Source: Acetobacterium wieringae (GTDB lineage: Bacteria > Bacillota > Clostridia > Eubacteriales > Eubacteriaceae). From it: DNA of 64,000 bases. This document shows, piece by piece, positions 35,643 to 45,600 of the stretch. The stretch's first letter is position 1, and the number at the start of each line of letters is the position of its first letter. Location of the stretch: contig NZ_LKEU01000014.1 of NCBI RefSeq assembly GCF_001766835.1, forward strand, positions 96,753-160,752, read 5' to 3'. A program made the position numbers and the translations under genes. The notes below the pieces were generated by a model. That model ran no database searches, had not been told where the DNA came from, and was given only the letters and a program-made list of their open reading frames with translations.

Positions 35643-36509
35643 ATGCGAATTTCAGTTGATACCAAAATATATGCCGTCATCGGCGATCCCATTGTGCAAA
35701 GTTTATCGCCCCAATTGCATAATGGACTGTTTAAAGCAACCGGGGTGGACGCTTTATACCTGCCGATTGCTGTTAAGTCTGAAGATTTAGGAAAGCTGGT
35801 GGATGGTTTTCGGCTAATGAATGTGGGCGGATTTAACATCACCAAGCCCCATAAAATGGAAATCATGAAATATATCGACCAACTAGATCCTTTGGCAGAG
35901 AAAATCGGGGCGGTGAATACGGTGGTTTGCCGTGATAAAAAAATGATCGGCTACAATACGGATGGGAATGGCTTTATTAAATCAATTGAAACAAAAATTG
36001 GTAAAATTCCCAGATCGGAATTGACCATTCTGATTCTCGGTTGTGGGGGTGCGGTTAAGTCGGTGGCGATGGCTTTGGCAGACTGGGGCATCCAAAAGGT
36101 CATCATTGCCAATCGTACAGTGGCTAAAGCAAAAGAGCTGGCCAGTCAAATTAATGAGAGTTGGCCGGGAAAAGCCCAGGCCATTGACATGAATGCAGAG
36201 TCCTTAAAAGCAGCCGTTAATGAAGCTGCGGTAGTGGTCAACGGAACCAGTTTAGGAATGGCCGATACCGCCTGGCAAACGCCGCTTGACAAAACGCTCC
36301 TGAAAAAAGAATTGCTGGTATATGATATGATCTACAGCCCGGCGGTGACCCAGTTCATGAAAGATGCCCGGGAAATCGGGGCACAAACTGAAAATGGGCT
36401 GGAAATGCTGTTGTACCAGGGACTATTAGCCTTTGAATTATGGACCGGAGTGTTTCCGGAACCGGTTTTGGGCAAAAAATTACTGGAGGAAGGGATAAAT
36501 GAAAACTGA
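35643..36509 (+). CDS. aroE: Shikimate dehydrogenase
   Basis: 288 residues. Reduces 3-dehydroshikimate with NADPH in aromatic amino acid synthesis. VIGDPIVQSLSPQLHN, GFNITKPHK (catalytic Lys), NTDGNGFI and the dinucleotide motif LGCGGAVKSVA are present, then the ENGLEMLLYQG end motif. AAGGAG lies before the ATG. It overlaps aroK by 11 bp. Confidence 0.95.
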   Translation: MRISVDTKIYAVIGDPIVQSLSPQLHNGLFKATGVDALYLPIAVKSEDLGKLVDGFRLMNVGGFNITKPHKMEIMKYIDQLDPLAEKIGAVNTVVCRDKKMIGYNTDGNGFIKSIETKIGKIPRSELTILILGCGGAVKSVAMALADWGIQKVIIANRTVAKAKELASQINESWPGKAQAIDMNAESLKAAVNEAAVVVNGTSLGMADTAWQTPLDKTLLKKELLVYDMIYSPAVTQFMKDAREIGAQTENGLEMLLYQGLLAFELWTGVFPEPVLGKKLLEEGINEN

Positions 36510-37026
36510 AAAAAAGTGTGTGGCATTGATTGGCTTTATGGCAACAGGTAAAACCACCATCGGTTCCTTGTTGGCCCGGGAACTGGAATATGATTTTGTC
36601 GATACCGATGCCTTAGTGGAAGCGGAGCTGGGGATGAAGATAACCGATATTTTTGCCCAGCTGGGGGAAGATGCCTTCCGGGACGCCGAACATGAGGCGT
36701 TAAAAAAGGCCTTAACGATGGAGAATATTGTTTTGTCCACCGGCGGGGGAATCATTCTGTTTAAAAGAAATCGAAAATTGTTGGCTGAAAAGGCCTTTGT
36801 AGTCAGTTTGTCAGCTCAGCCGGAAACCATCTATTGCCGAATTAAGGGCGATGATACCCGCCCTTTGCTAAAGAGTGAAGATCCGCTGGTGCGAATCCGT
36901 CAACTGCTGGCCGAACGTCAGGAGTATTACGATGTTTGTGATTTTAAAATATCAACCGAAACCTGGACTGCCGAGGGATGCTGTCAGAAAATAAAAGAAG
37001 CCTTTAACGATCATCGGGCAAAATAG
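36499..37026 (+). CDS. aroK: Shikimate kinase
   Basis: 175 residues. Phosphorylates shikimate. Walker A GFMATGKTT, substrate motif DTDALVE and STGGGI, and the lid region RPLL are visible. Coupled to aroE; AGGAAG precedes the ATG within aroE. Confidence 0.94.
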   Translation: MKTEKKCVALIGFMATGKTTIGSLLARELEYDFVDTDALVEAELGMKITDIFAQLGEDAFRDAEHEALKKALTMENIVLSTGGGIILFKRNRKLLAEKAFVVSLSAQPETIYCRIKGDDTRPLLKSEDPLVRIRQLLAERQEYYDVCDFKISTETWTAEGCCQKIKEAFNDHRAK

Positions 37027-37065
37027 TTTACTGAACGAATCAGGAAGAAAACGAGACAAAAAAAT

Positions 37066-37087
37066 ACACCGATCAACTGATCGGTGT
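37066..37087. terminator. Terminator between aroK and the small minus-strand gene
   Basis: ACACCGATCA (37066-37075) and TGATCGGTGT (37078-37087), preceded by seven A, so it is a better terminator for the minus-strand gene; it may serve both. Confidence 0.65.
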
Positions 37088-37096
37088 TATGCTTCG

Positions 37097-37345
37097 TTAC
37101 TTCATGGCTTTCAGATCGCAAATATAGCAATCCGTCAGTCGTTGAACCGCATCGGGGTTTTTGACAGGCCAGGTGGTTTCCAGTGCCTCGCAATGCCCCG
37201 TGGAGGTTTCTTCATCAAAGACAAAATCAATACAGCCATTGCATTTTTTATCCTTTGTTTTTTTAATCAACTCAAGAACAGACTCGTTTACAAATTCTCG
37301 AAATTCCTTATAAGCGATTGTTTTATGATTTTCAAACATGCTCAT
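37097..37345 (-). CDS. Small Cys-rich protein of unknown function
   Basis: 82 residues from the ATG at 37345, chosen because AGGTGA sits 7 nt upstream; an in-frame ATG at 37438 lacks such a site. Cysteines are grouped: KCNGCIDFVFD, GHCEAL and DCYICDLK, which could hold a metal. FREFVNESVLELIKKTKDKK looks helical. Family not recognised. Confidence 0.55.
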   Translation of the reverse strand: MSMFENHKTIAYKEFREFVNESVLELIKKTKDKKCNGCIDFVFDEETSTGHCEALETTWPVKNPDAVQRLTDCYICDLKAMK

Positions 37346-37661
37346 CACTTCACCTGACTTTCTGGAAATAAGATTATCGGATGGGCAATTAAATTCTTTG
37401 TTAATAACCAATCCTTTACTAAACTTATAGTAACCCATAAATGAAAAAAAACAAGATAATATTTTGTCGTATTTTCATTTTAAGAAAATAATTTAAAACG
37501 AAAAAAAATGATTGAAATTCTTTTTAAGCTGTGTTATCATTTATGACAGTGTCCTGTGGGGCGCTAATAAGATGCGCTGAATCTTTGATTTGGTGTGAAT
37601 CGCTTAGTTATCTCTATTGCATTAGGGGTACAATCCTTACAACCAAATAAACTATTTTTTC

Positions 37662-37748
37662 GCCGAAGTGATGGAATTGGCAGACGTGACGGACTCAAAA
37701 TCCGTTGTGAGTGATCACGTGCGGGTTCGAGTCCCGCCTTCGGCACCA
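37662..37748 (+). tRNA. tRNA-Leu (CAA)
   Basis: 87 nt with encoded CCA. Acceptor GCCGAAG pairs with CTTCGGC; anticodon stem ACGGA/TCCGT with loop CTCAAAA gives anticodon CAA; long variable arm of class II; T arm GCGGGTTCGAGTCCCGC. Confidence 0.95.
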
Positions 37749-37753
37749 CTTTT

Positions 37754-37830
37754 GCTCCCTTAGCTCAGTTGGCTAGAGCACCTGACTCTTAATCAGGGTG
37801 TCCAGAGTTCGAGTCTCTGAGGGAGCACCA
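37754..37830 (+). tRNA. tRNA-Lys (CTT)
   Basis: 77 nt with encoded CCA. Acceptor GCTCCCT/AGGGAGC, D arm AGCTCAGTTGGCTAGAGC, anticodon stem CCTGA/TCAGG with loop CTCTTAA giving CTT, and T arm CCAGAGTTCGAGTCTCTG. Five nt after tRNA-Leu, so one transcript. Confidence 0.95.
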
Positions 37831-37843
37831 ATAATAGCGCATA

Positions 37844-37873
37844 ACAGAGCCGTTTGAGGGCTCTGTTTTTTTT
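37844..37873 (+). terminator. Terminator of the tRNA pair
   Basis: ACAGAGCC (37844-37851) pairs with GGCTCTGT (37859-37866), then a T run. Confidence 0.85.
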
Positions 37874-38026
37874 ACGTCTAATTTGTAATACTTGTAATTT
37901 ACGGTGCGTTATGGCTATTAAGTGGCGGTTGGAATGGCGACCCAAATATGGGGATTGAAAAAAAGCGGAGTTGTTTTAATTGATGGTTTAAGTACATATC
38001 GGCAATAATTAAAGCGTAACGGGCGC

Positions 38027-38055
38027 TTGAGTATTACTCAGCAAACTGTTATAAT
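38027..38055 (+). promoter_or_regulatory. Promoter of the 53-residue protein gene
   Basis: TTGAGT (38027-38032), 17-nt spacer, TATAAT (38050-38055). Confidence 0.6.
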
Positions 38056-38087
38056 TACACGCAATTAAGATTTATGAGGAGAGTCAA

Positions 38088-38249
38088 ATGGAATCAACAG
38101 AAAAAAATGCGTGTTCTTATTTAAACTGCGGTTTTAATGTCAATGGACGTTGTCCGGACATGGATGTCTTAAAGAATCCATATAAAGAGACCGGCTGCAT
38201 TTTCTATAAAAATAAGAATATCCAGACAGATGATAAAAAAAGCGAATAA
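38088..38249 (+). CDS. 53-residue Cys-containing protein of unknown function
   Basis: A short gene with its own promoter, ribosome binding site (GAGGAGAG, 38077-38084) and terminator. Four cysteines (NACSYLNCGFNVNGRCPD, then TGCIFYK) could bind a metal. It has no membrane segment. Family not recognised. All expression signals together make it a real gene in spite of its size. Confidence 0.65.
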   Translation: MESTEKNACSYLNCGFNVNGRCPDMDVLKNPYKETGCIFYKNKNIQTDDKKSE

Positions 38250-38270
38250 AAACACCGAAAGGTGTTTTTT
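38249..38270 (+). terminator. Terminator of the 53-residue protein gene
   Basis: AAAACACC (38249-38256), GAAA loop, GGTGTTTT (38261-38268), then T. Confidence 0.85.
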
Positions 38271-38294
38271 TATATTTTTTGAAAAACATTCGCA

Positions 38295-38339
38295 GCCGTT
38301 GCAAATGCAACGGCATAATCACGTACCCCCGGATATAAT
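38295..38339 (+). promoter_or_regulatory. hcp promoter region with 20-bp palindrome
   Basis: GCCGTTGCA (38295-38303), AA, TGCAACGGC (38306-38314), a perfect palindrome ending 19 bp before TATAAT (38334-38339). No good -35 box is seen, and the palindrome covers its place. That suggests an activator or repressor site for hcp. Confidence 0.55.
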
Positions 38340-38422
38340 AGCAACATACCAATGAGGTAGCGACATCAAAATTGTTAAAACTAAATATTATGATGAAATA
38401 GAATTTTCAGGAGGATAATCGT

Positions 38423-40135
38423 ATGAGTATGTTTTGTTATCAGTGTCAGGAAGCGGCCAAAGGAAAAGGCTGTAGCGTTAAAGGGGTTTGTGGTAAAAGT
38501 GAAGAAGTTGCTAAACTCCAGGATCTATTGATTTATACAGTTAAGGGGATTTCCGAAATTGTCGTAAAAGGCGAATTGGAAGCCAAAGAGTTGGGCGAAG
38601 TCAATCATGAGGTATTAAGAAGTCTCTTTATGACCATCACCAATGCGAATTTTGATGGAGATGCCTTTGTTAAAGAAATAAAGAAAATGACCGTGCTGAG
38701 AAATCAGCTGCGGGATATGGTGGATGCCGCCAATAAAAAGAATAACCCCGGTTTCTTCCAGAAATTGCTGGGCTTAAAGAAAGAACAAACGGGCAAAAAA
38801 ATAAATGTATCAGCACTTCATGACGCCGCCCGTTTTGAAACCGCCACAAAAGCGGAGATGCTTAAAAAAGCTGCAAATGTCGGAATCCTGGCTACCAAAA
38901 ATGAAGATGTCCGTTCGCTGCGGGAACTGATTACCTACGGCGTCAAAGGGCTGGCCGCCTATGCCGAGCATGCCCTTAACCTTGGCAAAGAGGACTTAAG
39001 TCTATATGGTTTTATCTACGAGGCCATGGCGGCAACCCTGGATGATGCGCTGTCTGCTGATGATCTGGTAGCGTTGACTTTAAAAACCGGTCAGTTTGGC
39101 GTCACTGCCATGGCGCTGTTGGATGGTGCCAACACCGGGAAATACGGCAATCCGGAAATCACGGAAGTCAATATTGGGGTTAAAAAGAATCCCGCCATCT
39201 TAATTTCCGGCCATGACCTGACCGATCTGGAACAGCTTCTAGAGCAAACCAAAGGCACTGGTGTGGATGTATATACCCATAGTGAAATGTTGCCCGCCCA
39301 TTATTACCCGGCCTTTAAAAAATATGATAACTTTGTCGGTAACTATGGCAATGCCTGGTGGAAACAGCTGGAAGAATTTGAATCGTTCAACGGCCCGATT
39401 CTGTTTACCACCAATTGTATTGTGCCCCCCAAAAGTGACGAAGTCCGGGGTCGGATTTTCACCACTGGGGCTTCGGGACATCCCGGCTGTACCCATATTG
39501 AAGCGGATGGAAGTGGTAAAAAAGACTTTTCAAAAGTCATCGAAATGGCTAAACGCTTAAAAGCTCCCACCGAAATTGAAACCGGAAAAATTGTTGGCGG
39601 CTTTGCCCACGAGCAGGTTTTTGCCCTGGCGGATAAGGTTGTCGATGCGGTAAAATCCGGTGCGATTAAAAAGTTCTTTGTTATGGCAGGTTGTGATGGT
39701 CGTATGAAATCCCGGGACTACTATACCGAATTTGCCCAAAAACTGCCACAGGATACAGTCATCCTAACAGCCGGTTGCGCAAAATACCGTTACAATAAGC
39801 TGGATCTCGGTGATATCGGTGGGATTCCCCGACTGTTGGATGCGGGACAGTGTAACGATTCGTATTCCCTGGCACTCATTGCCTTAAAGTTAAAAGAAGT
39901 GTTTGAACTTAATGACATCAACGAACTGCCGATTGCCTATAATATTGCCTGGTATGAACAAAAGGCGGTCATTGTTTTACTGGCCCTGCTCCACCTGGGT
40001 GTCAAAAACATCCATCTGGGACCAACCTTGCCAGCCTTCTTATCGGCAAATGTGGCAAATGTCCTGATCGATACCTTTGGGATCGGCGGAATTGACTCAG
40101 TTGATGCTGACATGGCGATGTTCTTAGGCGCATAA
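38423..40135 (+). CDS. hcp: Hydroxylamine reductase / hybrid-cluster protein
   Basis: 570 residues. The N-terminal Cys5-x2-Cys8-x8-Cys17-x5-Cys23 motif binds an iron-sulfur cluster as in Hcp of strict anaerobes. Hybrid-cluster ligands are seen in [29 protein letters not shown] and [16 protein letters not shown]. The protein reduces nitric oxide or hydroxylamine and protects against nitrosative stress. ATG preceded by AGGAGG. It stands alone, with a terminator behind it. Confidence 0.95.
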   Translation: MSMFCYQCQEAAKGKGCSVKGVCGKSEEVAKLQDLLIYTVKGISEIVVKGELEAKELGEVNHEVLRSLFMTITNANFDGDAFVKEIKKMTVLRNQLRDMVDAANKKNNPGFFQKLLGLKKEQTGKKINVSALHDAARFETATKAEMLKKAANVGILATKNEDVRSLRELITYGVKGLAAYAEHALNLGKEDLSLYGFIYEAMAATLDDALSADDLVALTLKTGQFGVTAMALLDGANTGKYGNPEITEVNIGVKKNPAILISGHDLTDLEQLLEQTKGTGVDVYTHSEMLPAHYYPAFKKYDNFVGNYGNAWWKQLEEFESFNGPILFTTNCIVPPKSDEVRGRIFTTGASGHPGCTHIEADGSGKKDFSKVIEMAKRLKAPTEIETGKIVGGFAHEQVFALADKVVDAVKSGAIKKFFVMAGCDGRMKSRDYYTEFAQKLPQDTVILTAGCAKYRYNKLDLGDIGGIPRLLDAGQCNDSYSLALIALKLKEVFELNDINELPIAYNIAWYEQKAVIVLLALLHLGVKNIHLGPTLPAFLSANVANVLIDTFGIGGIDSVDADMAMFLGA

Positions 40136-40182
40136 ACCAACAAATAATTATGAGTCGATACAGTGGCTTATCAACAACCTTG

Positions 40183-40218
40183 CCGGAGTTATCCAGATGG
40201 ATAGCTCCGGTATTTTTT
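40183..40218 (+). terminator. Terminator of hcp
   Basis: CCGGAGTTATCCA (40183-40195) pairs with TGGATAGCTCCGG (40198-40210) with one mismatch, then TATTTTTTT. Confidence 0.85.
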
Positions 40219-40299
40219 TGGCAAAAAAGTCAAAGCCCCTGTAATTTTAAGCAAAACCATGATAGGATAGAGCAACAAAGAAAAAACATGAGGTAAAAA

Positions 40300-41469
40300 A
40301 TGATGCAGTTAATAACAGCTCTTGAAGCTGGTTTTAATCCCCAGATATATAAAATCATCCTGAGTAAACCACGAATAAAAAGCAATGACTATCAGAAAAT
40401 CGTCATCAGTCAAATCGGAGAATCCTATCATCTGGAAAAATTCACGGCCACCCAGGTCTTTAATGAAAATCTGGCGGCAGATCAACTGATTGAATTTCTT
40501 GGCCAGGCACTGCACACAGACTATCAGCAGTATAACGCCTGGGATGATCAATTTGAGTATATCATCCAGGTCAGCAAAAAAGGCAAGCCATCAATAACCC
40601 GTAAAGCAGTTACGAAAGCGCCAGCCAAAGTTATCAGCCACAACCGCAAAAAAAACTACATTCTGCAGGAAGGTACCCTTATTCAGCCGCTGGTGGATAT
40701 GGGGGTCTTTACGAAAGAGGGCAAGGTCGTCAAGACAATGACTGATAAATTCCGCCAGATCAACCGCTTTGTGGAGATTGTCGATGATGAAGTAAAAAAA
40801 CTGCCCCCTGGCACCGAGCTCAATGTGATTGACTTTGGTTGCGGTAAATCCTATCTGACCTTTATTCTCTATTATTACCTGACGGAGATAAAGAACATCA
40901 AGGTGCAAATGATTGGTCTGGATTTAAAAAGCGATGTGATTGACCACTGCAATGCCAGTGCCCGGAAATATGGCTACAACCAGCTATCATTTGAACGGGG
41001 GGATATCCATGACTATCAGGCAAGCTTCCCTGTGGATATGATCATTACCCTGCATGCCTGCGATACCGCCACCGATTTTGCCCTCTACAATGCCATCAAA
41101 TGGGAGGCCCGGCTGATTTTTTCAGTGCCCTGCTGTCAGCACGAACTCAATGGTCAAATGGAAACCGGGGAACTGAGTCTGTTGACAAAATATGGCATCA
41201 TAAAAGAACGAACCGCCGCACTGTTAACCGATGCCATTCGGGGGAACCTGCTTGAAGCCTGCGGCTACAAAGTTCAACTGATGGAATTCGTCGATCTGGC
41301 TCACACCCCCAAAAACATCCTGATCCGGGCTCAAAAAGCCAAAGTCAGTGAAAAAAGAAAAGCGCAGGCGCTAAGGGAGGTGGAAAACGCCATGCAGGCA
41401 TTTTCCTTAACCCCTACCCTGTTTAAACTCCTTGAAACAGAGAAACGCATTAATTTTAATAAAATTTAA
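40300..41469 (+). CDS. SAM-dependent methyltransferase, probably RNA-directed
   Basis: 389 residues. An uncharacterised N-terminal region (1-100) is followed by KKNYILQEGTLIQPLVDMGV and a Rossmann methyltransferase core: VIDFGCGKSYLTFIL (SAM motif I), GLDLKSDVIDHC, LHACDTATDFAL and VPCCQHELN, and near the end LAHTPKNILIRA. This is the methyltransferase-32 pattern. Members are thought to act on tRNA or rRNA, but no substrate can be named from the sequence. Confidence 0.75.
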   Translation: MMQLITALEAGFNPQIYKIILSKPRIKSNDYQKIVISQIGESYHLEKFTATQVFNENLAADQLIEFLGQALHTDYQQYNAWDDQFEYIIQVSKKGKPSITRKAVTKAPAKVISHNRKKNYILQEGTLIQPLVDMGVFTKEGKVVKTMTDKFRQINRFVEIVDDEVKKLPPGTELNVIDFGCGKSYLTFILYYYLTEIKNIKVQMIGLDLKSDVIDHCNASARKYGYNQLSFERGDIHDYQASFPVDMIITLHACDTATDFALYNAIKWEARLIFSVPCCQHELNGQMETGELSLLTKYGIIKERTAALLTDAIRGNLLEACGYKVQLMEFVDLAHTPKNILIRAQKAKVSEKRKAQALREVENAMQAFSLTPTLFKLLETEKRINFNKI

Positions 41470-41606
41470 ATGTAAGATCGGTCAAAAGATGATATAATAA
41501 AAAATCAGTTAGAAAATAATAACAAAACTCTCTTTGGTCATTGCGAAATTAATGTACAACATTTTCGCAAACACCTGGAAATTTGATAGATGAGGAGGCA
41601 AAGCGG

Positions 41607-42725
41607 ATGCTGACAACCTTTGTTCATACCGGTGATTTTCATTTAGGTCGCCCCTTTACCTTTTTACAACAGGGAAATTATTACGGAAAAAACAAAAGAA
41701 AAGAACTCTGGAAAGCTTTTGACGAGATGATTGCATACGTTAAAGAAGAAGCAGTGCCCCTTTTGCTGATTGCCGGAGATTTATTTGATAGTGTCAATGT
41801 TCTGACCATGGATATAAAAAGAGCAGCCGAAGGATTGGCCAGTCTTGAGAAAACCTGGGTGGTGATTATCACCGGTAACCACGATTACCACGGTGACAGC
41901 TCACCCTACAAAAAAGTCGAGTGGCCCAGAAATGTCTACATTTTTAAAGAAGATGTTTTCCGTTCGGTTTATATCAAAGAATTAAATACCGAAATTTATG
42001 GGATGTCTTGGGTGAAAAACGAGTACCGGGCCTTTCCTGAACGCTCCTTTAACAGCATTAAACTCAACGATACCCACTATAACATCCTGATGGCTCATGG
42101 CGAAGTGACCAATCAAAGCCTTTATCTACCCATTGATTTAAGAATGATCGAGAAAAAAGGTTTTGATTATATTGCCCTGGGACATATTCACAAACCCGGC
42201 TTGACCCCTGGTGGCGTCGCTTATTGCGGGTCACCGGTACCCCTGAATTTTGGGGAAACCGGGGAACGGGGCTTTATTATTTCGCAGGTAAAAACGGATT
42301 ATGAAAACCAGAGTTTTATTACCAGTAGCGGCTTTAATCCCATTGAATCGCGAAAATACGAAACCATTGACATTCAGATTGTTCCGGAAGATTCCTATCA
42401 GGATATTATCAACAAAGCAGTCAGTTGTGACAGTGAGAGTAACCGCCAGCAAAACTATTATCGGATTCGATTTACCGGTTACATCAATCCCGAAATTCAA
42501 ATGGATTGGATCAACGATGATCTGGAAGACGCTTTTTATTACGTCGAAACAGACATGGTTAAACTGGAACCGGATATTGATCTGGAACTGCTGATCAAAG
42601 AAAATCTGAACAACCCGATCGGACAGCTTCTTACTGAATTGGGTAAAATAGCCGAACCGGAAGTCCGTAAAAAAGCGATTATTTATAGCATCGAAGCGAT
42701 GATTAGCGAGGGGGTTTTGAAATGA
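41607..42725 (+). CDS. SbcD-like DNA repair exonuclease
   Basis: 372 residues. Metal-binding motifs of Mre11/SbcD nucleases in order: HTGDFHLGRPF, LIAGDLFDS, ITGNHDYHGD, MAHGEV and LGHIHKPG. The YhaO branch of Firmicutes is the best fit by partner size. ATG at 41607 has GAGGAGG upstream. It overlaps the following ATPase gene (ATGA). The two should form a nuclease-ATPase complex for DNA ends. Confidence 0.85.
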   Translation: MLTTFVHTGDFHLGRPFTFLQQGNYYGKNKRKELWKAFDEMIAYVKEEAVPLLLIAGDLFDSVNVLTMDIKRAAEGLASLEKTWVVIITGNHDYHGDSSPYKKVEWPRNVYIFKEDVFRSVYIKELNTEIYGMSWVKNEYRAFPERSFNSIKLNDTHYNILMAHGEVTNQSLYLPIDLRMIEKKGFDYIALGHIHKPGLTPGGVAYCGSPVPLNFGETGERGFIISQVKTDYENQSFITSSGFNPIESRKYETIDIQIVPEDSYQDIINKAVSCDSESNRQQNYYRIRFTGYINPEIQMDWINDDLEDAFYYVETDMVKLEPDIDLELLIKENLNNPIGQLLTELGKIAEPEVRKKAIIYSIEAMISEGVLK

Positions 42726-45031
42726 GAATAAAAACCCTGACCATCAAAGCTTTTGGAAAATTCAAAGATCAGACCATTGACTTCAAACCGGGACTGAATC
42801 TGGTTTACGGTCGCAATGAGGCTGGCAAAACAACGGTTCAAACCTTTATCCAGGGGATGTTTTTCGGGTTTTATAAACCCTACCGAAAAAAGAAAACCTA
42901 TAGCGAAGAATATGAAAAGTATATGCCCTGGAATCAATTCGATTACAGTGGTTCCCTGGTTTATGAGGTGGATGGCCGGGAAATTCGGCTGGAACGGAAT
43001 TTTCTGCGATCCAAAGATTCCTTATTCATTTATGATAATACCACCGGGAAAATAATCAACGACCAGTTCAAGTACGATGGGGTAATAAGACAGCACCTGC
43101 CGCTGGGAAATCAGGGGATGACTGCCGTTATTTATAATAATACCGTCAATATGCGTCAAACGGCCCACGATAACGAAGCAGGCAGCCAGGATGAAGTCCG
43201 GGATTCCTACATCGAGATGCAAAATTCCAGCGGCATTGAGATCAATTTCAAAGGGATTGCCAGACGATTGGAAGAAAAGAAAAACGCAATTGGCCGTTCG
43301 GGTCAAAGCAAGTCAAGAATTGGGGCTGCCATTCGGGAGCGGGATGAGCTCCGGGAACTGTTAAAAGAGGCGGAAGCCGCCTACGCCAAGGTTGCCGAGA
43401 ATCAGGAAAAAATCACCCGGAATCAGATGAAAATGAAGCGGATCGAAGCCGAAAACGACTTTCTCAGTCAGGAATCGGTGGTGAAACGAAAAAAGGAATT
43501 GTTGGCCTCCTATGAACGAATTAACAAGCTGGAAAAGGAAAACAACCGTTTATCAAAAATAATCAAAGAAGACCAGATTTATGAAGGCTATAACTATAAG
43601 ACGCTGGAGGGCTTAAAAGCCATTTCCAACCAGGCTGAGCGCCTCAGCGATCAGATGGATTACATTGAAAAAGAAATGGCGGATGCCTCGGAACATCTAA
43701 AAACGATCCGGCAAAAAGAAGCGGCAAAACGCAGCTCGCTGGCCGGGCATACCTTAGAAGGCATCGCCGAAGACTATGAACTGTTTAAAAAAGAAGAAAC
43801 AGAAGTAGCCGAGGTGGATAAAAAAACCAATGTGATCATCAACATCATTGCCACCCTGGTGACGCTTTTAGGAATGGGACTGGTGGGATTGGCCAATATG
43901 GGGATGATGGGAACCAGTCAGGGAATCGAAAATCTGTCCTTAACCGTTGGGGTAACCATGGCAATAGTCGGTGTTGTCGGCCTAAGCTACGGCATTTCGG
44001 CAACCCTTAAAAAGCGACGGATTTTAAAAGAAAAACAAATAATCCCCATTCAGGAAGAAATACTGGCCAAATACCAGTTAAAAGATGGACCCAGTTTTGA
44101 CAGTTACTATAAAAAGGTAATTAGAAATCAGAAAGAACTGGAGCAGCTGCAAAATGAAGGCGAATTGATTATTATTCAGCACTCCCGTCATCAGGCCGGT
44201 TATGAAGTGCTCTTTGAACAGCGACGGGGAATCATTCGGGATCTGGATCGGAAGCTGGCTGAATATCAGGTTAAAAACATTGCTGAATATGCTGAGCGCT
44301 GTGAAAAAGCGCAGCAATTGGAAGAACTCAAAATCCGTTTTAACGGGAACCTGGAACTACTGGAGAATCTGCTGGAAACCGTCAATGGCGGAAAAACAGA
44401 GGACGGACAGGCGGTTTGGCATAAAGCCTCCCCAAAATCGGAAGAACTCTTAAGTCTGGGCAAGGAAATTGCCAGACTGGAAGGTGAAAACAGTGCCCTT
44501 ACCGATGGGATTGGTCTGCCGGTGGAAATAAAAGAGACCATTAAAACGCTGGATAGCCAGATTCAGGCCTTCGATACGGAAATCAGCGCCTGTAATGCAG
44601 CGCTTGAGATTATTTCGACAATCCAGAAAGATTGTCATCAGGACTCGGCTCCGGAGTTGAATAAGAATATTGGCGATATTCTCGATACCCTCACCCAGCA
44701 TTATAAAGGGGTGAAAATTGATGATGCCATGAAGCTCAAAGTGATTGATCCCAAAGGTGGTGACTTCAGGGATGTTGACCAATTAAGTGCCGGAACCATG
44801 GATCAGGTTCATTTTGCCTTTCGCTATGGAATTAGCGAGCTGATCAGTCATGAAATGCCTTTTATTCTGGATGAACCGTTTGTGCGGTATGATAAACAGC
44901 GAAAAACCGAGGCGCTCAAGCTACTTGCAGAACTCAGCAGTAGCCGTCAGGTGATCCTCTTTACCTGTGACGACGTCGAAGAAAACCTGCTCCGATCCTT
45001 AGGCGCAAGCTACCATAAAATTGTGTTATAA
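42722..45031 (+). CDS. SbcC/YhaN-like AAA ATPase
   Basis: 769 residues, shorter than SbcC (about 1000+). Walker A GRNEAGKTT near residue 35, a long coiled-coil region (about 180-370 and 430-640), and Walker B FILDEPFVRYD near the end after the signature LSAGTMDQVHFAF. Two hydrophobic segments in the middle (INIIATLVTLLGMGLVGLA and TVGVTMAIVGVVGLSYGI, about 375-425) suggest membrane attachment, as in the YhaN type. Partner of the SbcD-like nuclease. Confidence 0.82.
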   Translation: MRIKTLTIKAFGKFKDQTIDFKPGLNLVYGRNEAGKTTVQTFIQGMFFGFYKPYRKKKTYSEEYEKYMPWNQFDYSGSLVYEVDGREIRLERNFLRSKDSLFIYDNTTGKIINDQFKYDGVIRQHLPLGNQGMTAVIYNNTVNMRQTAHDNEAGSQDEVRDSYIEMQNSSGIEINFKGIARRLEEKKNAIGRSGQSKSRIGAAIRERDELRELLKEAEAAYAKVAENQEKITRNQMKMKRIEAENDFLSQESVVKRKKELLASYERINKLEKENNRLSKIIKEDQIYEGYNYKTLEGLKAISNQAERLSDQMDYIEKEMADASEHLKTIRQKEAAKRSSLAGHTLEGIAEDYELFKKEETEVAEVDKKTNVIINIIATLVTLLGMGLVGLANMGMMGTSQGIENLSLTVGVTMAIVGVVGLSYGISATLKKRRILKEKQIIPIQEEILAKYQLKDGPSFDSYYKKVIRNQKELEQLQNEGELIIIQHSRHQAGYEVLFEQRRGIIRDLDRKLAEYQVKNIAEYAERCEKAQQLEELKIRFNGNLELLENLLETVNGGKTEDGQAVWHKASPKSEELLSLGKEIARLEGENSALTDGIGLPVEIKETIKTLDSQIQAFDTEISACNAALEIISTIQKDCHQDSAPELNKNIGDILDTLTQHYKGVKIDDAMKLKVIDPKGGDFRDVDQLSAGTMDQVHFAFRYGISELISHEMPFILDEPFVRYDKQRKTEALKLLAELSSSRQVILFTCDDVEENLLRSLGASYHKIVL

Positions 45032-45188
45032 GTGCGGGATGACCGCTACACTTTTGGGAAGATCGTCTCTTGAAACAGGGGCGATCAGCGGTTCTTCCTG
45101 TTTTACGAAGTCGCACGGGTGATAAATAAGTAGAAGTTGCCGAGCAAGCATCATTTCCCGATAAATATTTAAAAAAACAGGAAAGACC

Positions 45189-45218
45189 TTGCTAAATGAA
45201 TAAGAAATCCTTTACAAT
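45189..45218 (+). promoter_or_regulatory. Promoter of the DRTGG / sensory hydrogenase island
   Basis: TTGCTA (45189-45194), 18-nt spacer, TACAAT (45213-45218). Confidence 0.5.
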
Positions 45219-45249
45219 ACTAGTAATAACTAAAAAAGGAGAACATTCG

Positions 45250-45600
45250 ATGAAATTAAGTCAGGTAAGAGACCTCCTCGATGCTGTTGTTTTATCTGGA
45301 GAGAGTCATCTGGAGGAAGAAGTTCACTCTGGTTTTGGCTGTGATCTGATGAGTGATGTGCTGTGTTTTGCCAGAGAGGATGCCATTCTGCTCACTGGTC
45401 TGGTCAACAAACAGGTGCTGAATACGGCTGATATGGCAAATATGAACAGCATTATTTTTGTGCGGGACAAAATGCCCAGTCAGGAAATGATTGACATGGC
45501 CAGAGAACGGAATCTCCTGGTTATGTCCACAAAATATATTCTTTTTGAATCTTGTGGCATTCTCTACACAAACGGTCTCAAGGGAGCCCATCTTAGATGA
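45250..45600 (+). CDS. DRTGG domain protein
   Basis: 116 residues. VRDLLDAVVLSGE, GCDLMSDVLCFAREDAILLTG and the end MSTKYILFESCGILYTNG fit the DRTGG domain, a small regulatory domain related to the N-terminus of phosphotransacetylase- and HPr kinase-linked proteins. ATG at 45250 with AAAAAGGAGAA upstream. It begins a cluster: overlaps the ATPase gene by 4 bp, then a hydrogenase-like protein, another DRTGG protein and a PHP protein follow. Function unknown. Confidence 0.75.
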   Translation: MKLSQVRDLLDAVVLSGESHLEEEVHSGFGCDLMSDVLCFAREDAILLTGLVNKQVLNTADMANMNSIIFVRDKMPSQEMIDMARERNLLVMSTKYILFESCGILYTNGLKGAHLR

